A stretch of DNA of 64,000 bases, taken from positions 2,097,731 through 2,161,730 of the forward strand of contig NZ_KI421511.1 in NCBI RefSeq assembly GCF_000473265.1, given 5' to 3'. Position numbers and translations under genes: made by a program. The first letter of the stretch is position 1; every line of letters begins with the position of its first letter. A model generated the notes under the pieces. That model was given only the letters and a program-made list of their open reading frames with translations, was not told the origin of the DNA and ran no database searches. Below, piece after piece: positions 54,842 to 63,717 of the stretch. The DNA is from Amycolatopsis thermoflava N1165 (GTDB lineage: Bacteria; Actinomycetota; Actinomycetes; Mycobacteriales; Pseudonocardiaceae).

Positions 54842-55016
54842 GGAACCAGCCAGGCGGGCGGCCGGCGCGCTTTCCGTTGCGGGTGAGGAAATCTGCGGTT
54901 CCCCGTGTCGAGCCGCCCGGCGCGGGCCCGCAGGTCCGCCGTGACCCAGACCGGCATGCGCACCAGGGCAACCGCAGTGGCGCCGGCCTACAGCCCATCC
55001 GCGACGCGGCCGACCG

Positions 55017-56393
55017 TCACCGGCCGACCGGACCGAAGTCCCTGCCGCGGGAGCCCGCGAGCGTGTCCAGCGCGTGCGCGGCGCCGCGGGCGAACACCTC
55101 CACGTCCGGACAGGCGTCCGCGTCGCCCACGACGGTGATCGCCAGCTGCCCCGCGTAGGACAGCGCGCCGAGGCCGAGGGTGATGTTGCCGATCAGCGGC
55201 ACGATCGGGAACAACTCCAGCACGCGCGCGCCCGCGCAGTGGAGGGGCTCCGGCGGGCCCGGCACGTCGGCGGCGTAGACGTTCGCCCACCGCTGCCGGT
55301 CCATCCGGCGCATGACCGCGCGCTGCAAGGCGCTGACGCGGAAGAGCGCGCCGCCGCCCGCGGAACGCTTGTGCCTCTTGCGCTTCGCGGTCTCGGCGGC
55401 GATCATCTCGAGCCGCCGCACCGGATCGGCCACCCCGAGCGGCAACGGCACCAGCATCATGCCGTCGAAGTTGCCGCGGAGCCGGTCCGGCGGCTCCTGG
55501 TGCAGGGACACCGGCACGTAGGCGCGGAGCACCAGCGCGTCCACCGGCTCGCCCCGGGCGTGCAGGAGTTCCCGCAGCCCGCCGGACATCGCCGCCATCA
55601 GCACGTCGTTGACCTTCGCGCCGTGCGCGGCCGCGACCCGCTTCGTGAGCGGCAGGTCGCCGCGGACGAGCGCGAACCGCCGCCCCGGCCCGATCGGCGT
55701 GTTCAGGCTCGTCCGCGGCGCCCGTCCCTCGGCGGCGAACTCCCGGAACGCCGGCCACGCCTGGCGCATCGCGGCGACGGATTCCGGCAGGCGGGTCAGC
55801 GCGGACACGCCCCGGCGCACCTCCCGCCACCGGCGCCGCGCGTTGTCCGCCAGCAACTGCGGCGCCGTCGGCTCCGGCTCAGCCGCCGGCCAGGGCGGCG
55901 CGAGGGCGCGCACCTCGGGCCCAGGGTCGAAGAACGCGCCGAGCAGCGCGACCGCGGCGACCCCGTCGGCGATCGTGTGGTGGAGCCGGACGAACAGCCC
56001 GGTGCGGCCGCCGGCCAGCCCGGTCAGCACCCACATCTCCCACAGCGGACGGGACCGGTCCAGCCGGCGCCGCCGGATCCGCTCGACCACGCCCAGGAGC
56101 TGCTCGTCGTCACCCGGAGCGGGCACCTCGGCCGCCCGCACGTGGTCATCGACGTCCACTGTGGACGCATCGGTCCAGTACGGCGGGCCCAGCCCGGTTC
56201 GCGGCACCCGCAGGACCTGTCGCATCCGCCGGACCAGCGGGAGACGCTTCGCGACGACCTCGCGTGCCAGGTCGAGGGAGAAGGTCCCCGCCGTCCGGTT
56301 CCCGTCCAGGACGGCCAGCACACCGATGTCCTCCGGCCAGCCGAAGTCGTCCGGCCACAGCATGCCGAGATCCAGCGGGGACAGTCGCTCCAT
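55017..56393 (-). CDS. Wax ester synthase/diacylglycerol acyltransferase
   Basis: This 458-aa protein has the WS/DGAT active-site motif HHTIADG at 138-144 (HHxxxDG) and the C-terminal PLIGNITLGLG-like and LSYAGQLAITVVGDAD strands. It transfers acyl-CoA to diacylglycerol or alcohols, making storage lipid; such enzymes (Tgs1) are DosR-regulated in mycobacteria. The gene starts 6 bp after the DUF4389 stop, so they share a transcript. Confidence 0.92.
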   Translation of the reverse strand: MERLSPLDLGMLWPDDFGWPEDIGVLAVLDGNRTAGTFSLDLAREVVAKRLPLVRRMRQVLRVPRTGLGPPYWTDASTVDVDDHVRAAEVPAPGDDEQLLGVVERIRRRRLDRSRPLWEMWVLTGLAGGRTGLFVRLHHTIADGVAAVALLGAFFDPGPEVRALAPPWPAAEPEPTAPQLLADNARRRWREVRRGVSALTRLPESVAAMRQAWPAFREFAAEGRAPRTSLNTPIGPGRRFALVRGDLPLTKRVAAAHGAKVNDVLMAAMSGGLRELLHARGEPVDALVLRAYVPVSLHQEPPDRLRGNFDGMMLVPLPLGVADPVRRLEMIAAETAKRKRHKRSAGGGALFRVSALQRAVMRRMDRQRWANVYAADVPGPPEPLHCAGARVLELFPIVPLIGNITLGLGALSYAGQLAITVVGDADACPDVEVFARGAAHALDTLAGSRGRDFGPVGR

Positions 56394-56399
56394 GGCGCG

Positions 56400-57806
56400 T
56401 CAGGACTCCGGCTGCGCGCCGACGGGGCGCTGCGCGGCCCGGTGCACCGGCACCGCGATCAGGGCCACACCGCCGGCCAGCAGCACCAGGCCGACCCCGA
56501 TCACGATCCAGGCGATGTCGTCGAGCGCGGGCACCGTCGCGCCGATCTCGGCCACGACGTTCACCCCGGGTGAGCCGTCGGCGTTCATCACCACGACCGT
56601 CCAGTCGCCGCTGCGCATCGGCCACACCACCGTCTGGGTTCCGCCGCCGCTCGCCTGCGCCGTCCAGATGCCCGCGGTTTCCGGCGCCGGCAGGGTGCGG
56701 TTGCCCTGGTGCACGACGTACCGGTCGCTGGACCAGTCGGTCACCGTGGCGTACTGGGCGCCCGCGAGGAACCCCGCCGCGGCGGGGGACGGCGCGACGC
56801 CGATGAACACCGGCGTCGCCGGGTCGGCCGCGGTCGCCCGCACCCGCACGTCGCCGACCAGGCGCTGGATGCCGCTCCAGTCGGCGGCCTCGCCCGCCAG
56901 CTCGATGTCCTCCGTGGCGATGGCGTAGCCGGTGGCGCTGAGGCTGTTCGACGCCGACAGGTAGCCGTCGGCGTCCCGCTCCGCGCGGTCCGCCCACAGC
57001 AGCGTGCTGCCGCCGGTGAGCAGGCCCATCGCGGTCAGGGCGAGCACCGCGCCCGCGACCACCGACGTGATCTTGCCGCCGGTCCAGCGGTGGTTCGCCG
57101 GCTGCCAGTGCTCGGGCGAGGACGGCTCGGTGACCGGCCCCGCCGGGTCGTGCGCGCCCAGGTCGAGGCGGAACGGCGGGTAGGCGTCGGTCATGAGCGC
57201 GGCGTACGCGGCGACCCGCAGCACCCAGCGGTCCATCCCGAGCACGAAGTCGAAGACCGGCTTCGGGTAGCGGCCGGTGAACAGCAGCACGATCCCGGCC
57301 ACCAGCACCAGGATGCCGACCAGGCCGCCGGCCGCCCAGGTGAACCCGCGGTCGTCGGTGTACCCGAGCAGCCAGGTGCCGCCGCCGACGAACAACGCGG
57401 CGATGATGTAGTGCGGGATGGCCAGCAGCCACCACTTCACCAGCACCAGCCCACGGGACAGCCGCTCCGGGTAGTCGATCTCCAGCCGCGCCGGGTAGGC
57501 GGGCACGTCGGCGAGCGTGAACGGCGGGTAGGCGTCCGTGCCGAGCGCGCTGTAGGAGTAGAACTGCACCCGCCACGACCAGCGCAGCACGCCGACGTTG
57601 AAGTCGAAGATCGCGCGGGGGTAGCGGCCGGTCAGCAGGATCGCGAAGAACGCGGCCACGGTGAGCACGAAGAAACCGAGCCACAGGAACGAAAGCACCA
57701 CCAGGTGCGGGATGACCAGCAGCCACTTCACCAGCCACAGCCACCGGGACAGCCCGGTGGCGAGGTTCCCCTCGACCCGGACCGGGTAGGTCATGCGGAC
57801 GTCCAT
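56400..57806 (-). CDS. DUF4389 membrane protein
   Basis: This 468-aa protein has two DUF4389-like repeats, each with a paired hydrophobic helix and a TGRYPRAIFDF / TGRYPKPVFDF signature (about 60-90 and 190-215). A further membrane helix lies near 270 and another near the C-terminus. The intervening region is an extracytoplasmic domain of about 150 residues. ATG 57806 was chosen over an upstream ATG at 57899 because the conserved repeat begins immediately after it. Function unknown; it is co-transcribed with WS/DGAT. Confidence 0.85.
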   Translation of the reverse strand: MDVRMTYPVRVEGNLATGLSRWLWLVKWLLVIPHLVVLSFLWLGFFVLTVAAFFAILLTGRYPRAIFDFNVGVLRWSWRVQFYSYSALGTDAYPPFTLADVPAYPARLEIDYPERLSRGLVLVKWWLLAIPHYIIAALFVGGGTWLLGYTDDRGFTWAAGGLVGILVLVAGIVLLFTGRYPKPVFDFVLGMDRWVLRVAAYAALMTDAYPPFRLDLGAHDPAGPVTEPSSPEHWQPANHRWTGGKITSVVAGAVLALTAMGLLTGGSTLLWADRAERDADGYLSASNSLSATGYAIATEDIELAGEAADWSGIQRLVGDVRVRATAADPATPVFIGVAPSPAAAGFLAGAQYATVTDWSSDRYVVHQGNRTLPAPETAGIWTAQASGGGTQTVVWPMRSGDWTVVVMNADGSPGVNVVAEIGATVPALDDIAWIVIGVGLVLLAGGVALIAVPVHRAAQRPVGAQPES

Positions 57807-58180
57807 CGGACACCTCCGGCAGAAGAATCGGTCGAAAGCCCACGCTGCGCGCGGGGGTGGCGTGGTCACCAGGCGCGAAGGTCCCGGGTCCGGGGGCATT
57901 CCGGCCCCGCCGGGCGGCGGTCAGGACCAGGCCCGCTGCTCGACGGAGGCGATCGCGCGCCGGGCGCCGGTGCGCCGGTCGGCCGTGAACGCAATGCCGG
58001 CCCGCTCGGTAGGCGACCGGCGGGAACAGCGAGGCTCAGCAGCCGGTGAGCCGCAGTCCTCCTCGGTCGCCGCCGCGCGGCCGGCAGGGAGGGCCGGAAG
58101 TCCCCGCCGGCCGGTCCGTTCTGCCCTGCCGGAGCGGCGCTGCCGCGCGCGACGCTGTCAGCTGACAGAGAGGAAGTCCG
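57807..58180. promoter_or_regulatory. 374-bp divergent region of the DUF4389-WS/DGAT and UspA genes
   Basis: No gene is supported here. It contains the DevR-like box at 58090-58107, a GGTCCCGGGTCC element near 57880 on the DUF4389 side, an inverted repeat CCGGCAGGG/CCCTGCCGG around the box, and a perfect 14-bp palindrome CTGTCAGCTGACAG at 58155-58168 just before the ribosome site of the UspA gene. Confidence 0.55.
58090..58107. promoter_or_regulatory. DevR/OsdR-like box 3
   Basis: AGGGCCGGAAGTCCCCGC lies 73 bp upstream of the UspA ATG and inside the inverted repeat 58081-58132. It differs from box 2 at three central positions. Confidence 0.65.
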
Positions 58181-58627
58181 ATGAGCGAATCCCGCACGAT
58201 CGTGGTCGGCGTGGACGGTTCGGCGCAGAGCCGCGCCGCCCTGCGGTGGGCGCTGGCGGAGGCGCGGCCGGGGGACCGGGTGCGCGCGATGCTGGTGCGC
58301 GTCCGCGACGAACTGCTGCCGGGGACGTCCTACGCCATCCAGCCGCACGGGCGGATCCCCGTCGGGGACGACAGCGCCTACGCCGGCCTGCTGAGCTCGA
58401 CGGTCCAGGAGACCCGTGGACCGGGGACGCCGGAGGTGGAGGAGGTCGTCCTCAGCGGCGACCCGGCCACCGAGCTGAACAAGGCCTCCGCCGACGCCGA
58501 CCTGCTCGTGGTCGGCTCGCACGGCGCGCGGCCGCTGACCGAACTGCTGGTGGGCAGCGTCGCCACCCAGGTGGTGCGGCACGCCCAGTGCCCGGTCGTC
58601 GTCATGACGGCCCACGCCGCGCAGTAG
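58181..58627 (+). CDS. Universal stress protein, single domain
   Basis: This 148-aa protein starts TIVVGVDGSAQSRAAL and has the ATP-binding GSHGARPLTELLVGSVATQV loop, so it is an ATP-binding UspA-type protein. The ATG follows GAGAGGAAG. It is convergent with the PPK2 gene (7-bp gap) and carries box 3 upstream. Confidence 0.92.
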   Translation: MSESRTIVVGVDGSAQSRAALRWALAEARPGDRVRAMLVRVRDELLPGTSYAIQPHGRIPVGDDSAYAGLLSSTVQETRGPGTPEVEEVVLSGDPATELNKASADADLLVVGSHGARPLTELLVGSVATQVVRHAQCPVVVMTAHAAQ

Positions 58628-58634
58628 CGGGGGT

Positions 58635-59417
58635 TCACAGCGTGCTCGCGTGGTCCGGGACCTGGCTGCCCGGGTTCGCCGCGGGCCGCACGTAGTTCGA
58701 CGCCGGCCGCGGCGGGACCTCCAGCGCGGGCGGCGGCACCTCCGTGTACGGGATGCTGGTGACGAGGTGGTGGATCATGTTGATCCGGGCCGCGCGCTTG
58801 TCGTCGCTGTCCACCAGGTGCCACGGCGCTTCCGCGATGTCGGTGTGCACCAGCATGTCGTCCTTGGCGCGCGAGTAGTCGTCCCACCGGGTCAGCGAGT
58901 CCAGGTCCACCGGGGACAGCTTCCACCGGCGCATCGGGTCGTCCAGCCGGGCGCGGATTCGGCGCTCCTGTTCGTCCTGGCTCACCGAGAACCAGTACTT
59001 GCGCAGCAGCACGCCGTCCTCGACGAGCATCCGCTCGAAGATCGGGCACTGCCGCAGGAACAGCTGGTACTGCGGCGTCGTGCAGAACCCCATGACCCGT
59101 TCCACGCCGGCGCGGTTGTACCAGCTGCGGTCCATCAGCACGATCTCCCCGGCGGCGGGCAGCTGCGCGACGTAGCGCTGGAAGTACCACTCGCCGCGTT
59201 CCCGCTCGTCCGGCCGGGGCAGGGCGACGATGCGCGCCACCCGCGGGTTGAGGTACTCGGTGACCCGCTTGACGGTGCTGCCCTTGCCCGCGCCGTCCCG
59301 GCCCTCGAAGATCACCACGAGCCGCCTGCGCTCGGCGCGGACCCACTCCTGGATCTTCACCAGTTCGCCCTGCAGCCGCACCAGCTCGCGCCGGTAGGCG
59401 TCCTTGCGCAGGCTCAC
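58635..59417 (-). CDS. ppk2: Polyphosphate kinase 2
   Basis: This 260-aa protein has the PPK2 Walker A EGRDGAGKGST near residue 40, the LMDRSWYNRAGVE motif near 110-122 and the lid/Walker B region with KYWFSVSQDEQ. Family members use polyP to make ATP or GTP (or the reverse), useful under energy limitation. GTG 59417 overlaps the Usp stop by 4 bp (GTGA). An upstream in-frame start at 59438 is less likely. Confidence 0.93.
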   Translation of the reverse strand: MSLRKDAYRRELVRLQGELVKIQEWVRAERRRLVVIFEGRDGAGKGSTVKRVTEYLNPRVARIVALPRPDERERGEWYFQRYVAQLPAAGEIVLMDRSWYNRAGVERVMGFCTTPQYQLFLRQCPIFERMLVEDGVLLRKYWFSVSQDEQERRIRARLDDPMRRWKLSPVDLDSLTRWDDYSRAKDDMLVHTDIAEAPWHLVDSDDKRAARINMIHHLVTSIPYTEVPPPALEVPPRPASNYVRPAANPGSQVPDHASTL

Positions 59418-60208
59418 CGGACGACCGCCACCGGGCACGGGCCGTGGTGCAGCAGCGCCTGGCTCGTCGAACCCAGCCCCACGCCGCCGAAATCGGCGCG
59501 CCCGCGCGAGCCCACCACGATGAGCTGGGCATCCCGGCCGGCCGTGAGCAGCCCGCGCACCGGACGGTCACGCACCACCACCGGGCGCACGTCCACGTCC
59601 GGGTACTTCTCCCGCCACCCGGCGAGCCGCTCGGCCAGCAGACGGCGCTCGTCCTCGGCGACGGCGCCGTAGTCGGCGTCGATCGGCAGCACCGACCAGG
59701 TCTCCCCCATCGTCATGTCGGTCCAGGTGTGCACCGCGAGCAGCGGCACGCGGCGCAGGTTCGCTTCGTCGAGCGCGAACGCCAGCGCCGCGTCACCGCC
59801 CGGCGAGGCGTCGATCCCGGCGACCACGGGAGCGTCCTCCGACGGGGCGCCGCGCACCACGACGACCGGACAGTGCGCGTGCGCCGCGAGCGCGCCCGCG
59901 ACGGACCCGAGCAGCATGCCGGGGAACCCGCCGAGCCCGTGCGAGCCGAGCACCACCACCGAGGCGGTGGCCGATTCCTCGATCAGGCGTTGCGCGGGGT
60001 GGCCGGTTCGCGCCCCACGCCGGATCTCCACGCCCGGAACCGCCGCCGCGTCCTCGGCCGCGGCGAGGCAGTCCGCGTCCTCCCCGACGTGGATCAGCCG
60101 CAACGGCCGCTTCCGCAACGCGGCGTCCCGCGCCGCCCAGCGCACCGCGTCCAGTGCCCGTGCCGAACCGTCGACACCGGCGAGCACCGCCTTCTGTTCA
60201 CGCGCCAT
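59414..60208 (-). CDS. Tandem universal stress protein
   Basis: This 264-aa protein contains two UspA domains: the first begins AVLAGVDGSARALDAVRWAA and has GSHGLGGFPGMLLGSVAGAL; the second begins VVAGIDASPGGDAAL and has GSRGRADFGGVGLGSTSQAL. The double form is typical of DosR-regulated mycobacterial Usps (Rv2005c, Rv2623 type). It is coupled to ppk2. Confidence 0.92.
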   Translation of the reverse strand: MAREQKAVLAGVDGSARALDAVRWAARDAALRKRPLRLIHVGEDADCLAAAEDAAAVPGVEIRRGARTGHPAQRLIEESATASVVVLGSHGLGGFPGMLLGSVAGALAAHAHCPVVVVRGAPSEDAPVVAGIDASPGGDAALAFALDEANLRRVPLLAVHTWTDMTMGETWSVLPIDADYGAVAEDERRLLAERLAGWREKYPDVDVRPVVVRDRPVRGLLTAGRDAQLIVVGSRGRADFGGVGLGSTSQALLHHGPCPVAVVR

Positions 60209-60257
60209 GCTCCGACTCTCGCGTCCCGGACCCGGGGGCGGCCAGGGCCGGGCGGCC

Positions 60258-61226
60258 TCACCCGTGGAGCCCTTCGGCCCTTCCGGACTCGCCGACCACC
60301 GTGGTCACCTCGTCCGCGGGCCGCCGCGGCGCGCCCGGCGTGGTGAAGCCGAAACCCAGGCGCAGCAACGTGTGCGGCTCGCCCTCGCGCCGGAACAGCG
60401 CGGCCAGCTCGGCGCGCGGACCGGGCACCTCGAACGGCTGGGACAGAAACGAGGCGCTCAGCCCGTGCACGGTCGCCGTGAGCAGGACCCGCTCGACCGC
60501 GAACCCGGCCCTGGTGTCCTGCCCCGGGTGGCGGGTGGTCACGACCCCGAGCAGGGGCTGCTGCTCGTACTCCCGCGCCGGCAGGTCCTGGCTGCCCGCG
60601 AACTCGCGCAGCGCCAGCGCAGGCGCCGGGCTGGCCGGCGGTCCCGCCGCGGCCGCCGGCACGCCGGAGGTCTCGCCGCGGGGACGTCCGGTCCACCGGC
60701 GGGTCTCGCCGAGGTAGCGCTCGTCGGTCTCCTGCAGGCGTTCCGCGCGCCGCACCAGCGCGGCGACGGCGTCGTACCGGGCGCCGCGGTCGAGCAGGTG
60801 CAGGTCCGCCCCGCCGTCCCGGGCCGCGGCGACCAGAGCCGAGCGGGCGCGCTCGGGCACCGGCCGGTCCTGGAACGGCCTGCGGTTGGTGTGACGCGCG
60901 TGCACGGCGGCCGCCAGGCGGCGCTCCGCCTCGGTGGGCTCGTGCCTGCCCAGCACCTCCACGGTGACCAGCCGCCGCGGCCCTGGCAGGAACCGCACCG
61001 ACACCCGGCGCCCCTCGCCGCGCAGGGTGGTCACCAGGTTGAACGCGGCCGCGCCGCAGGCGAGCCTGGCCTGCCGCGCGCCGGGATCGCTCACCGGGAG
61101 CACCCGCTCGGGATCGAGCAGGACGTCGATGCGGGACCCGCGGACCTCGAACCGCCACGGCTGCGTGTTGTGCGGCGAAGGCGCTTTCACCGCGGCGGCC
61201 AGCGCGCGGGCGAACCCGTCAGCCAT
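60258..61226 (-). CDS. Acg-type nitroreductase family protein, second copy
   Basis: This 322-aa paralogue of the 53849 gene starts MADGFARALAAAVKAPSPHN then TQPWRF, and ends with LLRLGFGF, the family's two flavin-contacting halves. Its ATG overlaps the flavodoxin stop by 8 bp, so the two genes are coupled. The two copies share the family motifs but differ throughout, so they are not a recent duplication. Confidence 0.85.
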   Translation of the reverse strand: MADGFARALAAAVKAPSPHNTQPWRFEVRGSRIDVLLDPERVLPVSDPGARQARLACGAAAFNLVTTLRGEGRRVSVRFLPGPRRLVTVEVLGRHEPTEAERRLAAAVHARHTNRRPFQDRPVPERARSALVAAARDGGADLHLLDRGARYDAVAALVRRAERLQETDERYLGETRRWTGRPRGETSGVPAAAAGPPASPAPALALREFAGSQDLPAREYEQQPLLGVVTTRHPGQDTRAGFAVERVLLTATVHGLSASFLSQPFEVPGPRAELAALFRREGEPHTLLRLGFGFTTPGAPRRPADEVTTVVGESGRAEGLHG

Positions 61227-61734
61227 CGGCGCGGTCACCGAGGGACTCCCCCCACATGCGGGCGCGCTCGAGCTCGCCCGGGTGCAGGTCACCGGCCTCC
61301 TTGCCGGTCACGAAGAAGCTCTCCGGGGCCGCGCTCACCCGGTAACCCTTGCGGCGCAGGCGCTTCGCCGCCGCGCGGGCGGCGGATCCGGTGAGCCACG
61401 CCGGTTTTTCGATCCGCGTGTCGAAGGTGACGGCCTGCGTCCCCGGCGACGCGGTGGCCAGTCCCTCCAGCCACTCCCGCAGCCCGCGCTTGCGCGAGTG
61501 CAGGGGCTGCTCCCCCGCCTGCTGCGCGGCCGCGTCGCGGGACCGCTTGCCGGTGAGCCCGTGCACGTGGGTCGGGCCGCCCGCCACGACCAGGTCGACA
61601 CCCGTCACCTCGTCGGGGGCGTCGTCGACGTTGATCACGTCCACGTGCATCCGGCCGGACAGTCCTTTCGCGACGGACCGCGCGACCTCCTCGGTGCTGC
61701 CGAACATCGACTCGTAGACGACCAGTGCTCGCAT
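61219..61734 (-). CDS. Flavodoxin-like protein
   Basis: This 171-aa protein starts MRALVVYESMFGSTEEVA, the FMN-phosphate-binding loop of flavodoxins, and has VVAGGPTHVHG, a second FMN loop. ATG 61734 follows GGAGGAGGCC, a strong ribosome site, so the longer frame from 61758 is rejected. It heads an operon with the second nitroreductase and could supply it with electrons or flavin. Confidence 0.87.
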   Translation of the reverse strand: MRALVVYESMFGSTEEVARSVAKGLSGRMHVDVINVDDAPDEVTGVDLVVAGGPTHVHGLTGKRSRDAAAQQAGEQPLHSRKRGLREWLEGLATASPGTQAVTFDTRIEKPAWLTGSAARAAAKRLRRKGYRVSAAPESFFVTGKEAGDLHPGELERARMWGESLGDRADG

Positions 61735-61794
61735 GGCCTCCTCCTTCCGGTTCCCCAACCCTGCGACCGGACCGGTGCGTCCGGACAGGTGCGA

Positions 61795-61816
61795 AGGTCC
61801 TCGAAAGCGGGGACCT
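61795..61816. promoter_or_regulatory. Inverted repeat before the flavodoxin gene
   Basis: AGGTCC (61795-61800) and GGACCT (61811-61816) are exact reverse complements around ten bases, 61-82 bp upstream of the flavodoxin ATG. The half-sites resemble GGACC parts of the 18-bp boxes. It also follows the upstream Usp stop, so a terminator role is possible. Confidence 0.4.
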
Positions 61817-62592
61817 CAGGACCCGCCCGGCGGCACGACGACGACCGGGCAGCCCGCCCGCTGCGCCAGCGCCCGCCCGGTCGAACCGAGCACCAGGCCG
61901 CCCACCCCGCCGCGGCCCCGGCTGCCCACCACCACCAGCTGCGCCCGCCGGCTGAGCTCCAGGAGGTGGTGCCGCGGCCGGTCCCGCCGCACGATCCGGT
62001 GCAGGACCACGTCGGGGTACCGCTCCTGCCAGCCGGCCAGCCGCTCGGCGATCGTGCGGTGCTCGTCGCCCGCGGCGCGCTCCCACTCCAGGCGAAGCCG
62101 GTCCCCCGGGGCGGTCACGTACTCCGCGTCGCTGCGGGTGTGCAGCGCGATGAGCGGCACGCCCCGGTGCGCGGCCTCCTGGAACGCCACCGCGATCGCC
62201 CGGTCGGCCGCCCCGGACCCGTCGACCCCGGCGACCACCGGGCCGGACGGCGCCGCACGGCCCCGCACCACGACCACCGGGCAGGCACTGCGGGTGGCGA
62301 GTGCCAGCGCCGGCGACCGCAGGTGCCGGTCGGCCGTGCGGGCCCGCGCCGAGGGTCCGAGCACCAGGAACGCGGCGGCCGCGGACAACGCGAGCAGTGT
62401 GTCGGCCGGTGGTCCGGGAAGCCGCTCCACCGGGAGCGCGGTGCCGTCGGCCAGTCGCACGTCCAGGTCCGCGTCGCCGGCGTGCACGAGGCGCAGCGGG
62501 AGGTGGCGGCTCGCCGCCAGATCCGCGGCCCACCGCGCGGCGCACCACGACGCGGGCGAGGTGCTGACGCCCGCGACCACCTCACCGCTCAC
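61816..62592 (-). CDS. Tandem universal stress protein
   Basis: This 258-aa protein has two UspA domains; the second is canonical (VVAGVDGSGAADRAI, GSRGRGGVGGLVLGSTGRAL). The first is degenerate, with GPSARARTADRHL where the ATP-binding GS-rich loop should be, so it probably does not bind ATP. It overlaps the preceding membrane-protein gene by 11 bp. Confidence 0.88.
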   Translation of the reverse strand: MSGEVVAGVSTSPASWCAARWAADLAASRHLPLRLVHAGDADLDVRLADGTALPVERLPGPPADTLLALSAAAAFLVLGPSARARTADRHLRSPALALATRSACPVVVVRGRAAPSGPVVAGVDGSGAADRAIAVAFQEAAHRGVPLIALHTRSDAEYVTAPGDRLRLEWERAAGDEHRTIAERLAGWQERYPDVVLHRIVRRDRPRHHLLELSRRAQLVVVGSRGRGGVGGLVLGSTGRALAQRAGCPVVVVPPGGS

Positions 62593-63013
62593 GCACGCGT
62601 CCGAAGTCTCGCAGCCCGGCCACCAGCACCACCAGCCCGGCCAGCACGGCCACCGGCTGCAGGACGTGGAACGTCCGGACGATGCCGACCTCGACGGCGA
62701 TCCACCCGATCAGCACCGCACCCGCGACGACGGCGGCGGGGCTCGTGCGCGGGTCCCGCCGCGCGGCGAACCAGGTGACCACGGTCATCGGCACGGCGAT
62801 GACCAGGCCGAGGCTGATCCCGGCGAACACCGTGCTGTGGAAGGGAAGCCGCGCGGTCACCGTGTCGTCGAGGTCGACGGCGCCGATCACGAGGCCCACC
62901 GCGCCTGCCCACGCGGAGACGGCGATCAGCGCGGTCAGCGACGCCAGCCACGGCCTGCGCCGCGCCAGGCGCTCGTCGCGGCGCCACCCCAGCCGGTCCC
63001 CGAGCCTGTCCAT
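62582..63013 (-). CDS. Four-helix hypothetical membrane protein
   Basis: This 143-aa protein has a basic N-terminus and four hydrophobic segments at about 24-46, 60-83, 92-110 and 116-133, ending in a charged tail. No family was recognised. It lies between the Rv1733c-like gene (12-bp gap) and the tandem Usp (11-bp overlap), so the three are one operon. Confidence 0.78.
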   Translation of the reverse strand: MDRLGDRLGWRRDERLARRRPWLASLTALIAVSAWAGAVGLVIGAVDLDDTVTARLPFHSTVFAGISLGLVIAVPMTVVTWFAARRDPRTSPAAVVAGAVLIGWIAVEVGIVRTFHVLQPVAVLAGLVVLVAGLRDFGRVRER

Positions 63014-63025
63014 GCCTCCCCTTCC

Positions 63026-63628
63026 TCAGAACGGCGTGTGCCTGCTGTCGAACCGGTCCCACGCGTCCGACCAGTCGTCCCGCCTGCGCCGGTCGAGCAT
63101 CCGGCGGTAGAGCCAGAAACCGAGGCCGCACAGGCCCATCACGGCCGCCCAGCTCAGCGCGCCGGTGGTCACCCCGTTCACGACCGCGGTCTCCGCGGTC
63201 ACCGGGGGCGCCGCGGGTTCACCGTTCTCGTCGATCCAGATGGCCGCCGCGTCGCCGGCGACCGCGCCACGCTGGGCGGTGACCTCGCCGGTGGCGGTGC
63301 CGCCGCCGGGAAGCGGCCATTCCGCCTCGACGCGGGCGGTGCCGCTCTCCGGGTAGCCCGCAGGCGGGGGCGCGTCGGCGAGCAGCGTCGCGGTCACCGC
63401 GGTGCGGGTGTCCTGCTGGCTCACCGCCAGCCGCTCCTGCCACTGGTGCACGCGGTCGCCCAGCAGGGCCGCGAACGGTGCCGTGAGCACCACGACCGTG
63501 ACGGCCACGAGCAGCGCCAGCCGTTCGCGGCGATCGGACTCCCGCGTCAGCGGGTTGCCGCGCAGGCGCGGCGGTCGCCAAGTCTCCACCGGATCCTCCT
63601 CGTGTCGCCTGACCACCAGGGTCGTCAC
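63026..63628 (-). CDS. Rv1733c-like two-helix membrane protein
   Basis: This 200-aa protein has a membrane helix at about 38-58 (LALLVAVTVVVLTAPFAALL), an extracytoplasmic part of about 100 residues with a Pro/Gly-rich segment, and a second helix at about 158-174. This is the layout of the mycobacterial DosR-regulon antigen Rv1733c. It heads the minus-strand operon and shares its promoter region, with box 4, with the CBS gene. Confidence 0.8.
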   Translation of the reverse strand: MTTLVVRRHEEDPVETWRPPRLRGNPLTRESDRRERLALLVAVTVVVLTAPFAALLGDRVHQWQERLAVSQQDTRTAVTATLLADAPPPAGYPESGTARVEAEWPLPGGGTATGEVTAQRGAVAGDAAAIWIDENGEPAAPPVTAETAVVNGVTTGALSWAAVMGLCGLGFWLYRRMLDRRRRDDWSDAWDRFDSRHTPF

Positions 63629-63645
63629 CGGCGGGCGCGCGGCGA

Positions 63646-63663
63646 AGGGCCGTTGGTCTCCGC
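63646..63663. promoter_or_regulatory. DevR/OsdR-like box 4
   Basis: AGGGCCGTTGGTCTCCGC differs from box 2 at one base. It lies between the divergent Rv1733c-like and CBS genes, 18 bp from the first start and 55 bp from the second, so one site may serve both. Confidence 0.65.
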
Positions 63664-63717
63664 TGTCGCGGCCCTACGTCCCTTCCCGCGCCGCCGCGTC
63701 CGGCCGAGGATCGGGGC

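Noticed and set aside
60209..60257. Possible fifth dormancy box before the tandem Usp
   Set aside because: Only the AGGGCCG half (60244-60250) matches; the second half-site is absent.
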